Source: Candidatus Gemmiger stercoripullorum (lineage in GTDB: Bacteria > Bacillota > Clostridia > Oscillospirales > Ruminococcaceae). From it: DNA of 40,588 nucleotides. A model generated the notes under the pieces. It was not told where the DNA came from. It did no database searches and was given only the letters and a program-made list of their open reading frames with translations. Where the stretch lies: positions 1-40,588 of the forward strand of contig DWXD01000070.1 in assembly GCA_019119365.1 (NCBI GenBank), in the 5' to 3' direction. Each line of letters starts with the position of its first letter. Within the stretch, counting starts at the first letter, position 1. Positions 30,869 to 39,145 of the stretch are shown here, one piece after another. The translations under genes were made by a program, and so were the position numbers.

Positions 30869-30872
<4 letters not shown>

Positions 30873-32383
30873 AGCGCCTCCCCGGCGCGGGCCGGTTCCA
30901 GCTTTTGCCCGCGCAGCCAGTAGATCTTGTCCGCCCAGGCGGCGGCCAGCGCCCGGTCGTGGGTGATGAAGATCACGCTCAGCCCCCCGGCGTCCACCTT
31001 GCCGCGCAGCTGGGCCATGATGGCATGCACCGAGCGGGCGTCCTGGCCGTAGGTCGGCTCGTCCAGCAGCAGCAGTTTCTGCCCGCCGCAGAGGACCGAC
31101 AGCACCGCCAGCCGCCGCTGCTGGCCCTGGCTGAGCATATAGGGCGAATACCGCCGGTAGCGGCTCAGGCCGTATTCCTCCAGGCGGCGCTCCGCCTCGG
31201 CGCGGCAGGCTTCCTCCGGCCAGCCGGGCTGCCACACCCGCAGGCTGGCCATGACCTCCTCGGTCACGTTCTGGGTGATGAACTGGTTGGCCGGGTTCTG
31301 GAAGACGATGCCCACCTGCCGGTAGAGTTCCCGGCGGCGGATGCCCGCCAGGTCGGCGCCGTCCAGCGTGATGCGCCCCGCCCAGGCGTGGCGGCGCAGC
31401 ACGGCCAGGAAGGTCGTGGTCTTGCCGCAGCCGCTGGGGCCCAGCACCGCGGTCATCGCCCCTTTGGGGAACTGCGCCTGCGCGCGGTCCAGCAAAAGCG
31501 GCGCGGGCGCGGCGGCGCGGCGGAAAAGCCCCCGCTTCTGCTTCTCTTCGCCCTGCGCGATGCTGACGTCCTCGAAACGCAGGATGGCCGCCCCCGTTTC
31601 CGCTTTGGGCGCATAGGGCGGCGGGGGGTCGGGGTAAAACAGGCCCAGCTCCGCAAACAGCGCGCGGTGCTGCGGCAGGTTGCCCCGGTGCAGCCCGCGG
31701 GCCGCCACCCGGCCGCCCTCCCTGAGCAGGATGAACTCGTCGGCGGTATCCAGCCACAGCGCGGGCTGGTGGTCGATCGCGATGATGGTGCGCCCCTCCC
31801 GGTGCATCCGGCGCAGCATCTCCATCAGCGCGCGCGCGGCGTCCCGGTCCAGGTTGGCGAAGCATTCGTCCAGCAGCAGGCAGCGGCATTCCATCACATA
31901 CAGGCAGGCCAGCGCCGCGCGCTGCTTTTCCCCGCCGGACAGCGTGTGCAGCGGCCGGTCCAGCAGCGCCTGCACGCCCAGTTCGGCGGCGGCCGCCTCG
32001 ATGCGCGGGTCCATCGCGGCGGCGTCCAGGCAGAGGTTTTCCATGCAGAAGCGCATCTCCCCGCGCAGCGTATCCATGCAGAACTGCAGGTCGGGGTTCT
32101 GGAACAGCATACCCACCTGGCGCGCGCGCTGCTGGGGGTCCATGGCGGCCAGGTCCGTGCCGAACCAGCGGATCTGCCCCCCGGCCAGGAAGCCGCCGTT
32201 TTCGGGGTAGAGCCCGGCGGCCACCGCGGCCAGCGTGCTTTTGCCGCAGCCGCCCGCGCCCATCAGCACCGTCACGCGCCCGGCGGGGATGTCCAGGTCC
32301 ACATGGTCCAGGATGTTGCGTTTGCCCTGCTCGAGGTAGCGGAACACCACGTCCCGCATCGACAGGGCCGGTGCGCTGTCCAT
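30869..32383 (-). CDS. ykoD: ECF transporter ATPase, two ABC domains in one chain (YkoD-like)
   Basis: A 504-residue fused ATPase. Domain 1: Walker A GAGGCGKST at 42-50, signature LSGGEKQR at 148-155, Walker B LLLDE at about 169-173. Domain 2: Walker A GPSGCGKTT at 315-323, signature LSQGQQRR, Walker B LLLLDEPTYGQD. It powers uptake by YkoE/YkoC. It starts 5 bases before the ykoE stop region ends, and it overlaps ykoC. Length and two-domain build match YkoD of Bacillus subtilis. Confidence 0.95.
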
Positions 32384-32387
32384 CCGC

Positions 32388-32990
32388 TTAGTCCTCCAGG
32401 TCGGCGGCGTCGGCGGCGCGGGCCACGGCGTAGCCCTTGAGCACACCGGCCTTGACGAGACCGTCCGCCAGCAGCGGGGTGATGATGCCGTCAAAGGCGA
32501 TGGCGCTGACGATGCGCACAGCCAGCATGAGCGCCAGCACCGGCACGGCGATCTGGTTGTAGCCGCTGATGACCAGGTTGTAGCCCAGCGTCAGCACCGA
32601 GCAGAGCACCGCGCCCTCGATCATGGTCAGGCGGTCGAACTTTTTATAGCCCTTGAGCGCCACGATCAGCTCAAACCCGAAGCCCTGCACAAGGCCCGAC
32701 AGGATGATGATGGGCCCGAAGTAGTTGCCGAACAGACATTCCAGCACGGCGGCCAGCAGTTCGGCAATGAGGCCCGCGCCGGGTTTGCGCATCACATACA
32801 CGCCGAACGCGCCCGCCATGAAGTAGATGCCGTAAAACGGCTCGTACCCGAGCGAGGCCATGCCGAACGGGGTGAGGATGCCGTACAGGATGCCGCCCAC
32901 ATAGGTGCAGCCGAGATACACGACGCCGAACAGCACGGCGCAGATGGCGATGAGCAGGACGTCTTTCAGTTTCCAGGCATTGTTTTTCAT
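32388..32990 (-). CDS. ykoE: Substrate-binding membrane subunit for hydroxymethylpyrimidine (YkoE-like)
   Basis: A 200-residue S-component with about six helices. GYEPFYGIYFMAG, YVMRKPGAGLIAELLAA and LFGNYFGP are typical of YkoE, which binds the thiamine precursor HMP. It sits between ykoF and ykoD, with 3 bases to the ykoF stop. Operon order and the TPP riboswitch upstream support the assignment. Confidence 0.93.
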   Translation of the reverse strand: MKNNAWKLKDVLLIAICAVLFGVVYLGCTYVGGILYGILTPFGMASLGYEPFYGIYFMAGAFGVYVMRKPGAGLIAELLAAVLECLFGNYFGPIIILSGLVQGFGFELIVALKGYKKFDRLTMIEGAVLCSVLTLGYNLVISGYNQIAVPVLALMLAVRIVSAIAFDGIITPLLADGLVKAGVLKGYAVARAADAADLED

Positions 32991-32993
32991 GGT

Positions 32994-33638
32994 TCATTCC
33001 TCCACAGTCGGGCTGTTGCAGTTCATGGTAAAGTGCAGCACATAGTGGTGCACGTTGGGGGCGTTTTCCATCAATTCGCACACGTCGTACAAATAGCGGA
33101 ACACCGCCTGCACGTCGCCCTCGATGCGGGTGGCGTAGTGGATGGTGACAGGGTTGAGCCCGGCGTCCTGCGCCATGTACCAGACTTTGGCGATCTCGTC
33201 GATGTAATCGGCGGCCCCGAGGGGGTAAAGCGCCAGTTTGCAGTGCACGGGAAAATGGATGCCCTGCACGGCCGCCGCGTTGGGGGCTTCGCCCTCGCGG
33301 TCCAGCACGCTGTCGCCCGATACATCCCCCGGGCAGCCCTTGGAGAACTGCCCTTCCAGCGCCATGTGCACGCCTTCGCGGTAGGCGTTGAGGAACAGCG
33401 CCTGCACGGCGTCGGCCACATAGGGCAGCTTGCCGCGGTAGACGGTGGACAATGCGTCGGTCTCGCTCCACACCGCCGAGGTGTCGGTCTTTTCCAGCGC
33501 GCCGAGGATGATGTCGATGAAGCGGTCGGTCATCGGGTACAGGGTGAACCGGCAGCCCGCGATGGGCAGGGCCGTCCCGCGCCCGGCCCAGGGCAGGTCG
33601 GGGCGGTTGCAGCCGGAACAACAGCTTTCGTTTGCCAT
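32994..33638 (-). CDS. ykoF: HMP/thiamine-binding protein YkoF-like
   Basis: A 214-residue protein of the YkoF family, with a duplicated ferredoxin-like fold: repeat 1 from about residue 25 (GCRFTLYPMTDRFIDIILGA) and repeat 2 from about 130 (HCKLALYPLGAADYIDEIAK). It binds thiamine-type compounds in the cytoplasm and is the first gene of the operon. A short Cys-rich start (NESCCSGCN) is unusual compared with the family core. ATG 33638 follows AGGAGG. Confidence 0.93.
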   Translation of the reverse strand: MANESCCSGCNRPDLPWAGRGTALPIAGCRFTLYPMTDRFIDIILGALEKTDTSAVWSETDALSTVYRGKLPYVADAVQALFLNAYREGVHMALEGQFSKGCPGDVSGDSVLDREGEAPNAAAVQGIHFPVHCKLALYPLGAADYIDEIAKVWYMAQDAGLNPVTIHYATRIEGDVQAVFRYLYDVCELMENAPNVHHYVLHFTMNCNSPTVEE

Positions 33639-33672
33639 AAAAAATGCCTCCTGCAAATAAAATTGACAAAAC

Positions 33673-33735
33673 AAAAAGGACGCCTCCCCGAAAGAAAGCA
33701 TCCGCCAAAAAACACCGGCGCCGCAAAAGGCCGGT
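33673..33735 (-). terminator. Tandem terminators of the TPP riboswitch expression platform
   Basis: On the minus strand ACCGGC/GCCGGT followed by GTTTTTT (33735-33707) and GGATGC/GCGTCC followed by TTTTT (33703-33673). They lie directly between the riboswitch and the ykoF ribosome site, as expected for ligand-controlled termination. Confidence 0.72.
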
Positions 33736-33740
33736 CTCAT

Positions 33741-33836
33741 ATAGAATTGCTTTCCTACGCTGGCATAACCCAGATCAGGTTCAAGGGTCGGGCGCTGGCC
33801 CCTCTCGGCTCCGAAGAGCTCCCCTAGAATTCTATC
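33741..33836 (-). ncRNA. TPP riboswitch
   Basis: The minus strand carries the THI-box core: GGGGAGC in the first arm, GAGAGGGGCCAG..CGACCCTTGAAC, CTGATCTGGGTTATGCCAGC, then GTAGGAAAGC. The closing P1 stem is formed by ATAGAATT and AATTCTAT. It should turn off ykoFEDC when thiamine pyrophosphate is plentiful. Confidence 0.96.
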
Positions 33837-33863
33837 CGTATTCAGTTTGTTTTTGTCGGGAAA

Positions 33864-33892
33864 ATGATAGCACAAACCCGCGGGGCTGTCAA
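33864..33892 (-). promoter_or_regulatory. Promoter of the ykoFEDC operon
   Basis: TTGACA (33892-33887), 17-base spacer, TATCAT (33869-33864) on the minus strand, about 28 bases before the riboswitch. Confidence 0.87.
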
Positions 33893-33949
33893 TGCGGGGC
33901 GAAGGGCGCGGGCGGGAAACCGCAAACCCCGTGTTTTGGCAGCCTTTGT

Positions 33950-34370
33950 AGGGGCCGATTCTATATCGGCCCGGGGACCCCGCCGCGCCGCAAACGCCCG
34001 CGGGCGGGATAAATCCCGCCCCTACGGCCGACGGAGGGCCTGCAGCCAACCGGGAAAACCGTGGCCCCGCGTTATAACAAACCTCTGTAGGGGACCCCGC
34101 AGCGCCGCAAACGCCCGCGGGAGGGATAAATCCCTCCCCTACAAACCATGGCAAGCGCCCGGCCAAACGGGACGGTCATACCCCTCCGGGCGGCCGTAGG
34201 GCGGGGTGCCCTCACCCCGCCGGACCTCGCCCTGCCGCAAACCCCCGCGGGCGGATATGGAATCCACCCCTACGGTGGGTTCCTCGCATTGGAAACATGC
34301 GGTGTTCCCGGTTGGCGCGAAACACACAAAACGACTGTAGGGCGGGGTGCCCTCACCCCGCCGGACCCGC
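33950..34370. repeat. Mosaic of GTAGGG palindromes
   Basis: Holds palindromes with cores GGCCGATTCTATATCGGCC (about 33953), GGGATAAATCCC (33999-34024 and 34118-34143, minus orientation), GGGTGCCCTCACCC (about 34197-34222 and 34338-34363) and GCGGATATGGAATCC (about 34250). No gene is seen between the riboswitch promoter and icd. Confidence 0.82.
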
Positions 34371-34404
34371 AGCGAGGCGGCCGGTTTTCCGGCCGCCTCG
34401 CTGC
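34371..34404. other. Perfect 15-bp hairpin upstream of icd
   Basis: CAGCGAGGCGGCCGG, loop TTTT, CCGGCCGCCTCGCTG. No T-run follows on either strand. It may be a barrier structure or a repeat end. Confidence 0.7.
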
Positions 34405-34439
34405 GCCCTGCCTGTCTCCCCGCCAATTTCCTCCCCCGC

Positions 34440-34468
34440 TTGCCATCTTTCCCGGCGCGCGGTATAAT
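34440..34468 (+). promoter_or_regulatory. Promoter of icd
   Basis: TTGCCA (34440-34445), 17-base spacer, TATAAT (34463-34468). Confidence 0.85.
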
Positions 34469-34558
34469 AAGACCATGTAACAAACCGCAAACTACAGGCC
34501 GAACGTGCCGGCCGCGGGCGGGGCGCTGCGCCGGCTGCGGCAAAAAGTGAGGGATACC

Positions 34559-35773
34559 ATGGAAAAGATCAAAATGACCACCCCCCTTGTCGAGATGGAC
34601 GGCGACGAGATGACCCGCATCCTGTGGCAGCAGATCAAGGACGAAGTCATCCTGCCGTTTGTGGACCTCAAGACCGAATACTATGACCTCGGCCTTGTCC
34701 ACCGCGAGGAAACCAAAGACCAGGTGACCATCGACGCCGCCAACGCCAACAAAAAGTACGGCGTGGCCGTCAAGTGCGCCACCATCACCCCCAACGCCCA
34801 GCGCGTGGAGGAATACCACCTTTCCCAGATGTGGAAGAGCCCCAACGGCACCATCCGCGCCATTCTGGACGGCACGGTTTTCCGCGCGCCGGTCATGGTG
34901 CGCGGCATCCGGCCGGTCGTGCGCACCTGGCAGGCCCCCATCACCATCGCCCGCCACGCCTTTGGCGATGTCTACCGCGCGGCGGAGTACCGCGTGCCCG
35001 GCGCGGGCAAGGCGGAGCTTGTGTTCACGGCGGCCGACGGCACGGTGCACCGCGAGACCATCAACGAGTTTGACGGCCCCGGCGTGCTGCAGGGCCAGTT
35101 CAACAAGGACAGCTCCATCGCCTCGTTTGCGCGGTCCTGCTTCCAGTATGCGGTGGACACCAAACAGGACCTGTGGTTCTCCACCAAGGACACCATCTCC
35201 AAAAAATACGACCACACGTTCAAAGATATCTTCCAAGAGATTTACGACGCCGAGTATAAAGACAAGTTCGAGGCCCTTGGCATCGAATACTTCTACACCC
35301 TCATCGACGACGCCGTCGCCCGCGTGATCCGCTCTAAAGGCGGGTTCATCTGGGCGTGCAAGAACTATGACGGCGATGTGATGAGCGATATGGTCTCGAC
35401 CGCCTTCGGCTCGCTGGCCATGATGACCTCGGTGCTCGTCTCGCCGGACGGCAACTATGAATACGAGGCCGCCCACGGCACCGTGACCCGCCATTACTAC
35501 AAGTACCTGAAAGGCGAGGAGACCTCCACCAACCCGGTCGCGACGCTGTTCGCCTGGTCCGGCGCGCTGCGCAAGCGCGGCGAGCTGGACGGCATCGAGG
35601 CGCTGGGCCGCTACGCCGACGCGCTGGAGAAAGCCACCATCGACACGATCGAGTCCGGCACGATGACCGGCGACCTGTGCGCGATGTGGGAGGGCGACGC
35701 CCCGGCCTGCAAGGTCACTTCGCTTGATTTCCTGCGCGCCATCCGCGCCCGGCTGGAAGCCGCGCTGGCGTAA
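34559..35773 (+). CDS. icd: NADP-dependent isocitrate dehydrogenase
   Basis: A 404-residue enzyme of the homodimeric (eukaryote-like, type II) isocitrate dehydrogenase group. It opens PLVEMDGDEMTRILWQ, with TITPNAQRVEEYHL, SPNGTIRAILDGTVFR, the metal/substrate residues in CKNYDGDVMSDMV, and the coenzyme segment EAAHGTVTRHY. It makes 2-oxoglutarate and NADPH, the carbon and reducing inputs of glutamate synthase (GltD is the NADPH type). ATG 34559 has a modest GAGGG site. It is monocistronic, with a strong terminator after it. Confidence 0.96.
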   Translation: MEKIKMTTPLVEMDGDEMTRILWQQIKDEVILPFVDLKTEYYDLGLVHREETKDQVTIDAANANKKYGVAVKCATITPNAQRVEEYHLSQMWKSPNGTIRAILDGTVFRAPVMVRGIRPVVRTWQAPITIARHAFGDVYRAAEYRVPGAGKAELVFTAADGTVHRETINEFDGPGVLQGQFNKDSSIASFARSCFQYAVDTKQDLWFSTKDTISKKYDHTFKDIFQEIYDAEYKDKFEALGIEYFYTLIDDAVARVIRSKGGFIWACKNYDGDVMSDMVSTAFGSLAMMTSVLVSPDGNYEYEAAHGTVTRHYYKYLKGEETSTNPVATLFAWSGALRKRGELDGIEALGRYADALEKATIDTIESGTMTGDLCAMWEGDAPACKVTSLDFLRAIRARLEAALA

Positions 35774-35799
35774 TTTTGGCACAATCTACGGCATACATC

Positions 35800-35843
35800 A
35801 AACAGACCGCCGCCCATGGTTTGGATGGGCGGCGGTCTGTTTT
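35800..35843 (+). terminator. Terminator of icd
   Basis: AACAGACCGCCGCCCAT pairs with ATGGGCGGCGGTCTGTT around a short loop, then TTTTGCTTTG. The same stem recurs at 36314-36352. Confidence 0.9.
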
Positions 35844-35897
35844 GCTTTGTTTTGCTTATTGAAAAGGAAACCGCGTGTTTCCAACGCGGCGAACCCA

Positions 35898-36290
35898 ATG
35901 TAGGGGCGGATTCCATATCCGCCCGGGGTGTTTGCGGCGCGGCGGGGTCCGGCGGGGTGAGGGCACCCCGCCCTACGGCCGCCTGGAGGGTTATGGCTGT
36001 CCCGTTTGGCCGGACGTTTGCGGCGCGGCGGGGTCCCCGGGACGATCTCCGGCCTAAGAGCCGGGCCTTGCGGCCCGGTTGGCCTCCGAAACGCGCCTGC
36101 GGGCGCAGTGCAAGCATCGTCCCCTACAGAGGTTTGTTATAACGCGGGGCCCGCTGTTTTCCCGGTTGGCTGCAGGCCCTCCGTCGGCCGTAGGGGAGGG
36201 ATTTATCCCGCCCGCGGGCGTTTGCGGCGCGGCAAACCGGGCCGATATAGAATCGGCCCCTACAGAGATTGCCAAAACACGGGGTTTGCG
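35898..36290. repeat. Repeat mosaic between two matching terminator hairpins
   Basis: Contains a GCGGATTCCATATCCGC palindrome (about 35902), a GGGTGAGGGCACCC palindrome (about 35952), a full structured element (36039-36127), a GGGATTTATCCC palindrome (36190-36217) and a GGCCGATATAGAATCGGCC palindrome (about 36240). No gene seen. Confidence 0.82.
36039..36127 (+). repeat. Structured repeat element, copy 4
   Basis: Same plan as 4189-4277. The middle hairpin is GGGCC-TTGC-GGCCC: the loop is one base longer, while the stem is unchanged. Confidence 0.8.
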
Positions 36291-36313
36291 TTTTGCCGGT
36301 TGCCCCGCGCCAA

Positions 36314-36352
36314 AAAGACCGCCGCCCATGGCTTGGATGGGCGGCGGTCTTT
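36314..36352 (-). terminator. Terminator after the glutaminase-A-like fragment
   Basis: AAAGACCGCCGCCCAT and ATGGGCGGCGGTCTTT pair; on the minus strand TTTTTGG follows. The stem is nearly identical to the icd terminator. Confidence 0.82.
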
Positions 36353-36375
36353 ATTGTTATTTTGTTGCGGCGGGG

Positions 36376-37313
36376 TTACAGCAGCAGCGCGTACAGGCCG
36401 CCCTGCACGCTGCGGGCGATGAAATGCTCGTAGCGACCGGTTTTGGTGTCGTACCAGTCGGAGAAGGGCACGCGGCTGGTTGTCTCGCGCAGCACGCGGG
36501 CAACCGGCGCGATCAGCGCCGCGCGCACGGCCGGGTCGGGGGCCATGGCGGCGGTCCAGCAGATCCAGTCCGACTTGGTGTAGCTCGCGCGGGAGTCCAG
36601 CGGCAGGCCGTAGCGCTCGATGCGCGGCAGGTAGCTGGCCGTTTCGGCGGCATAGAAGCTCTCCGGCATCAGCCCCAGGCCCAGCACGCGGTCCCACAGC
36701 AGGTTGTACTTCATGCTCCAGCCCTGGCCGTCCAGCGTCAGCGGCGTGTCGCCGCCTTCGCCGATCTTTTCACGCAGGCGGGCGGCCATGGCGCGCGCTT
36801 TGTCCTGGTACTCCGGCTGGCCGGTCAGCCGCCCGTAGCACGCCACGCCGACAATGGCCTTGGCCGCCAGGTTGACGTTGTGCGCCAGGTGCCCGGCAAA
36901 GTCGTCGGTGCAGAGCTGTTCGGCCGGGTCCTCGCCGTATTGCAGCAGGTACTTGACCCAGGTATCCAGCAGCGGGCGGTACTGCTGCGCCAGCGCGGCG
37001 TCGGCGCCGTAGCTGCGCGCGGCTTCCAGCATGATGAGCATGTTGCCGCACTCCTCCACCGGCATCTGATAGGCGGGGTCCCAGATATCGGTCCCGGCCG
37101 GGCAGAGGTAGTAGGGCGGGTAACATTCGGTGGGGCCCACATGTTTGCGCGCGGCATAGACCTGGCCGGTCGCCAGCGGGTAGCGGCCGACGTCATGCGG
37201 GGCGAAGTCGTCGGTCCACACCGGCATGGAGGCAAACTCCAGCACCGGGCGGCACAGCGCGTTGACCAGCTCCGGCGCAAAATGCAAAAACACCGGGATG
37301 GACGGGTAGCATC
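36376..37313 (-). pseudogene. Glutaminase-A-like protein (DUF4965/DUF1793 type), C-terminal part only
   Basis: About 312 residues with the conserved end of this family: CGCYPSIPVFLHFAPEL, FAPHDVGRYPLATGQVY, MPVEECGNMLIM, LHNVN-like AHNVNLAAKAIVG, and WDRVLGLGLMP. Full-length members have several hundred more N-terminal residues. Here the homology stops at about 37313, where a terminator-like hairpin and then GTAGGG repeats begin, so the first half of the gene and its start are missing. The remaining frame is intact. The family includes enzymes called glutaminase A, but many bacterial members probably act on glycans; no activity is expected from this fragment. Confidence 0.78.
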
Positions 37314-37321
37314 CGCACACA

Positions 37322-37359
37322 AAAACACGCGCCCGCGCATACGCGCAGACGCGTGTTTT
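37322..37359. terminator. Terminator-like hairpin at the truncation point
   Basis: AAAACACGCG pairs with CGCGTGTTTT, with an inner GCGC/GCGC helix. T-runs on both sides make it bidirectional. It abuts the broken end of the glutaminase-A-like gene. Confidence 0.7.
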
Positions 37360-37373
37360 CCTCTGTTGGGACC

Positions 37374-37762
37374 GTAGGGGCGGATTCCATATCCGCCCGG
37401 GGGCCCTCGCGCCGCCGCGGGGTCCGGCGGGGTGAGGGCACCCCGCCCTACGCCCGCCCGGGTGGCCGCGGCTGTCCCGGTTAGTCCAAAACATAAAATT
37501 TGTTCGTAGGGGCGGGATTCATCCCGCCCGCGGAACCTCACGCCGCCGCAATGCCCCCGGGACGATCTCCGGCCTAAGAGCCGGGCCTTGCGGCCCGGTT
37601 GGCCTCCGAAACGCGCCTGCGGGCGCAGTGCAAGCATCGTCCCCTACAGAGGTTTGTTATAACGCAGGAATCCGGTTTCCCGGTTGGCCTCGATGTTCGC
37701 CCCGGCTTGTAGGGGAGGGCCATGGCCCTCCCGCAAACCCCTGCGCCGCGCAGGCCCCGCCG
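37374..37762. repeat. Mosaic of GTAGGG palindromes and one structured element
   Basis: Palindromes GCGGATTCCATATCCGC (about 37379), GGGTGAGGGCACCC (about 37431), GGGATTCATCCC (about 37511) and GGGCCATGGCCC (about 37715), plus a full structured element at 37559-37648. No gene seen. Confidence 0.82.
37559..37648 (+). repeat. Structured repeat element, copy 5
   Basis: Near-identical to the copy at 36039, including the TTGC loop, with the GGGACGAT/ATCGTCCC closing stem intact. Confidence 0.8.
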
Positions 37763-37763
37763 T

Positions 37764-38012
37764 TCACCTCCAGCCGAACAGCCCCTTTTGCGCCTGCTGG
37801 CGGGTGACGCCGCCCACCTCGTAGCCGGTGGCGGCGATGGCGTCGCGCAGCGCGGCTTCGTCCAGCGCCTGCTCGGCCAGCACCACCGTCTCGTTTTTGG
37901 CGCGGGACGAGCGCACGCTTTTGACCCGCAGCGCGCGGCGCACCGCATCATTGACATGGCTTTCGCACATCGCGCACATCATGCCGCGCACTTCCACGGT
38001 ATACTTCCACAT
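37764..38012 (-). CDS. Heavy-metal-associated (HMA) domain protein
   Basis: An 82-residue single HMA domain: the metal site is GMMCAMCESHV (CxxC at the end of the first strand), followed by the usual VNDAVRRAL helix and a second strand. It is likely a cytoplasmic metallochaperone or the detached N-terminal domain of a P-type ATPase. ATG 38012 follows GGAGG. A GTTAGC/GCTAAC palindrome lies 41-58 bases upstream, the same type as at the ZIP and flavodoxin genes. Confidence 0.88.
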   Translation of the reverse strand: MWKYTVEVRGMMCAMCESHVNDAVRRALRVKSVRSSRAKNETVVLAEQALDEAALRDAIAATGYEVGGVTRQQAQKGLFGWR

Positions 38013-38052
38013 AAAACATCCTCCTTGTCTGTGCAAAAAGACGAAATTCAAA

Positions 38053-38070
38053 AGTTAGCCAGCGCTAACT
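38053..38070 (-). promoter_or_regulatory. DtxR-like palindrome upstream of the HMA gene
   Basis: AGTTAGCCAGCGCTAACT: perfect 7-base arms with a 4-base centre, in the ZIP-HMA gap. It resembles DtxR/IdeR-type metal boxes. Confidence 0.7.
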
Positions 38071-38102
38071 ATTGGACACAAAAAAGCCCGCCCGCGCCGC
38101 GC

Positions 38103-38885
38103 TCACCCCAGCGCCACATCCAGCGCCATCATCAGCGTGAACCCGGCGGCAAAGGCCAGCACCCCCGCGTGGGAATGCCCGCCCGCCGACATCTCGGGGA
38201 TCAGCTCCTCCACCACCACATAAAACATCGCCCCGGCGGCAAAGCTCAGCAGCACCGGCAGCGCGGGCACCAGCCAGCCCGCGGCCAAAATCGTCAGCGC
38301 CGCGGCCGCCGGTTCCACAGCGCCGGACAGCGCGCCGCAGGCAAACGCCCGCGGGCGGGGCATGCCCTCGGCGTGCAGCGGCATCGAAAGGATCGCGCCT
38401 TCGGGGAAATTCTGGATCGCGATGCCCAGCGAGAGCGCCGCCGCGCCCGCGGGCGTGACCGGCGTGTTTTCCGCCAGCAGGCCCGCATACACCGCGCCCA
38501 CGGCCATCCCTTCGGGGATGTTGTGCAGCGTGACGGCCAGCGTCAGCATCGCGCTGCGGCCCAGCGCGCAGCGGGGGCCTTCCGGGCAATCGCTGTTCCG
38601 GTGCAGGTGCGGGATCAGGTGGTCCAGCAGCAGCAAAAAGCCGACGCCAAGCCAGAACCCGCCCGCCGCGGGCAAAAATGCCCACGCGCCCAGGGTGGCC
38701 GCCTGGTCCATGGCCGGGATCAGCAGGCTCCACACGCTGGCCGCCACCATCACACCGGCGGCAAAGCCGGTCAGCGCGCGCTGCACGCCGTCGCGCAGGC
38801 TCCGGCGCAGCACAAACACGCAGGCCGCGCCCAGCGCCGTGCCCGCAAAGGGGATCATCAGCCCCAACAGGACCGTCCCCGCCAT
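38103..38885 (-). CDS. ZIP-family metal transporter
   Basis: A 260-residue membrane protein of the ZIP family (GufA/ZupT-like) with about eight helices. Metal-site motifs are HNIPEGMAVG in helix IV and QNFPEGAI in helix V, with a His-rich loop (LIPHLHRNSDC). It takes up divalent metal, zinc or iron. I choose ATG 38885 over ATG 38891 because GGAGGG lies 6 bases before the former and touches the latter. The promoter is a perfect consensus and carries a GTTAG-type palindrome just after the -10, so metal repression is likely. Confidence 0.92.
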   Translation of the reverse strand: MAGTVLLGLMIPFAGTALGAACVFVLRRSLRDGVQRALTGFAAGVMVAASVWSLLIPAMDQAATLGAWAFLPAAGGFWLGVGFLLLLDHLIPHLHRNSDCPEGPRCALGRSAMLTLAVTLHNIPEGMAVGAVYAGLLAENTPVTPAGAAALSLGIAIQNFPEGAILSMPLHAEGMPRPRAFACGALSGAVEPAAAALTILAAGWLVPALPVLLSFAAGAMFYVVVEELIPEMSAGGHSHAGVLAFAAGFTLMMALDVALG

Positions 38886-38908
38886 AAGCATCCCTCCCGT
38901 TTCGCGAA

Positions 38909-38922
38909 TTAGTTGTAACTAA
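38909..38922 (-). promoter_or_regulatory. DtxR-like palindrome at the ZIP promoter
   Basis: TTAGTTGTAACTAA: 6-base arms and a 2-base centre, about 10 bases after the -10 box, over the expected transcript start. Confidence 0.7.
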
Positions 38923-38930
38923 CCAAGCTC

Positions 38931-38959
38931 ATTATAGCCCCTGCGCGGCGGGCTGTCAA
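38931..38959 (-). promoter_or_regulatory. Promoter of the ZIP transporter gene
   Basis: TTGACA (38959-38954), 17-base spacer, TATAAT (38936-38931): a perfect consensus, as expected for a gene kept off by a repressor. Confidence 0.88.
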
Positions 38960-39037
38960 GGCGGGCCGGGCACGGGGAAGCAGCGCCCGCCTTTTTGGCG
39001 TTTTTGGCGTTTTTGGGGCGGCGGCGCAAAATTCCCC

Positions 39038-39066
39038 TTGACAGGCCGCGGCGGGTGTGGTATCGT
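39038..39066 (+). promoter_or_regulatory. Promoter of the DUF3793-flavodoxin operon
   Basis: TTGACA (39038-39043), 17-base spacer, TATCGT (39061-39066). Confidence 0.83.
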
Positions 39067-39076
39067 ATAGCCATGG

Positions 39077-39096
39077 CGGTTAGCGCAAACTAACCG
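39077..39096 (+). promoter_or_regulatory. DtxR-like palindrome 1 of the flavodoxin operon
   Basis: CGGTTAGCGCAAACTAACCG, perfect 7-base arms around 6 bases, starting 11 bases after the -10 box and so at the transcript start. Confidence 0.72.
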
Positions 39097-39111
39097 CCCG
39101 GCTGCGCGCCG

Positions 39112-39136
39112 CCCGCCCCGGGGCGGGGTATTTTTT
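39112..39136 (+). terminator. Leader terminator-like hairpin of the flavodoxin operon
   Basis: CCCGCC-CCGG-GGCGGG followed by GTATTTTTT, between the two palindromes and 50 bases before the first start codon. The upstream gene is divergent, so it lies in the operon's own leader. Confidence 0.65.
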
Positions 39137-39145
39137 GAGGCAAGA

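Noticed and set aside
33950-34370. N-terminal extension of YkoF into the region upstream of the riboswitch
   Set aside because: The open frame passes through the riboswitch and repeats; the ribosome site and family alignment support ATG 33638.
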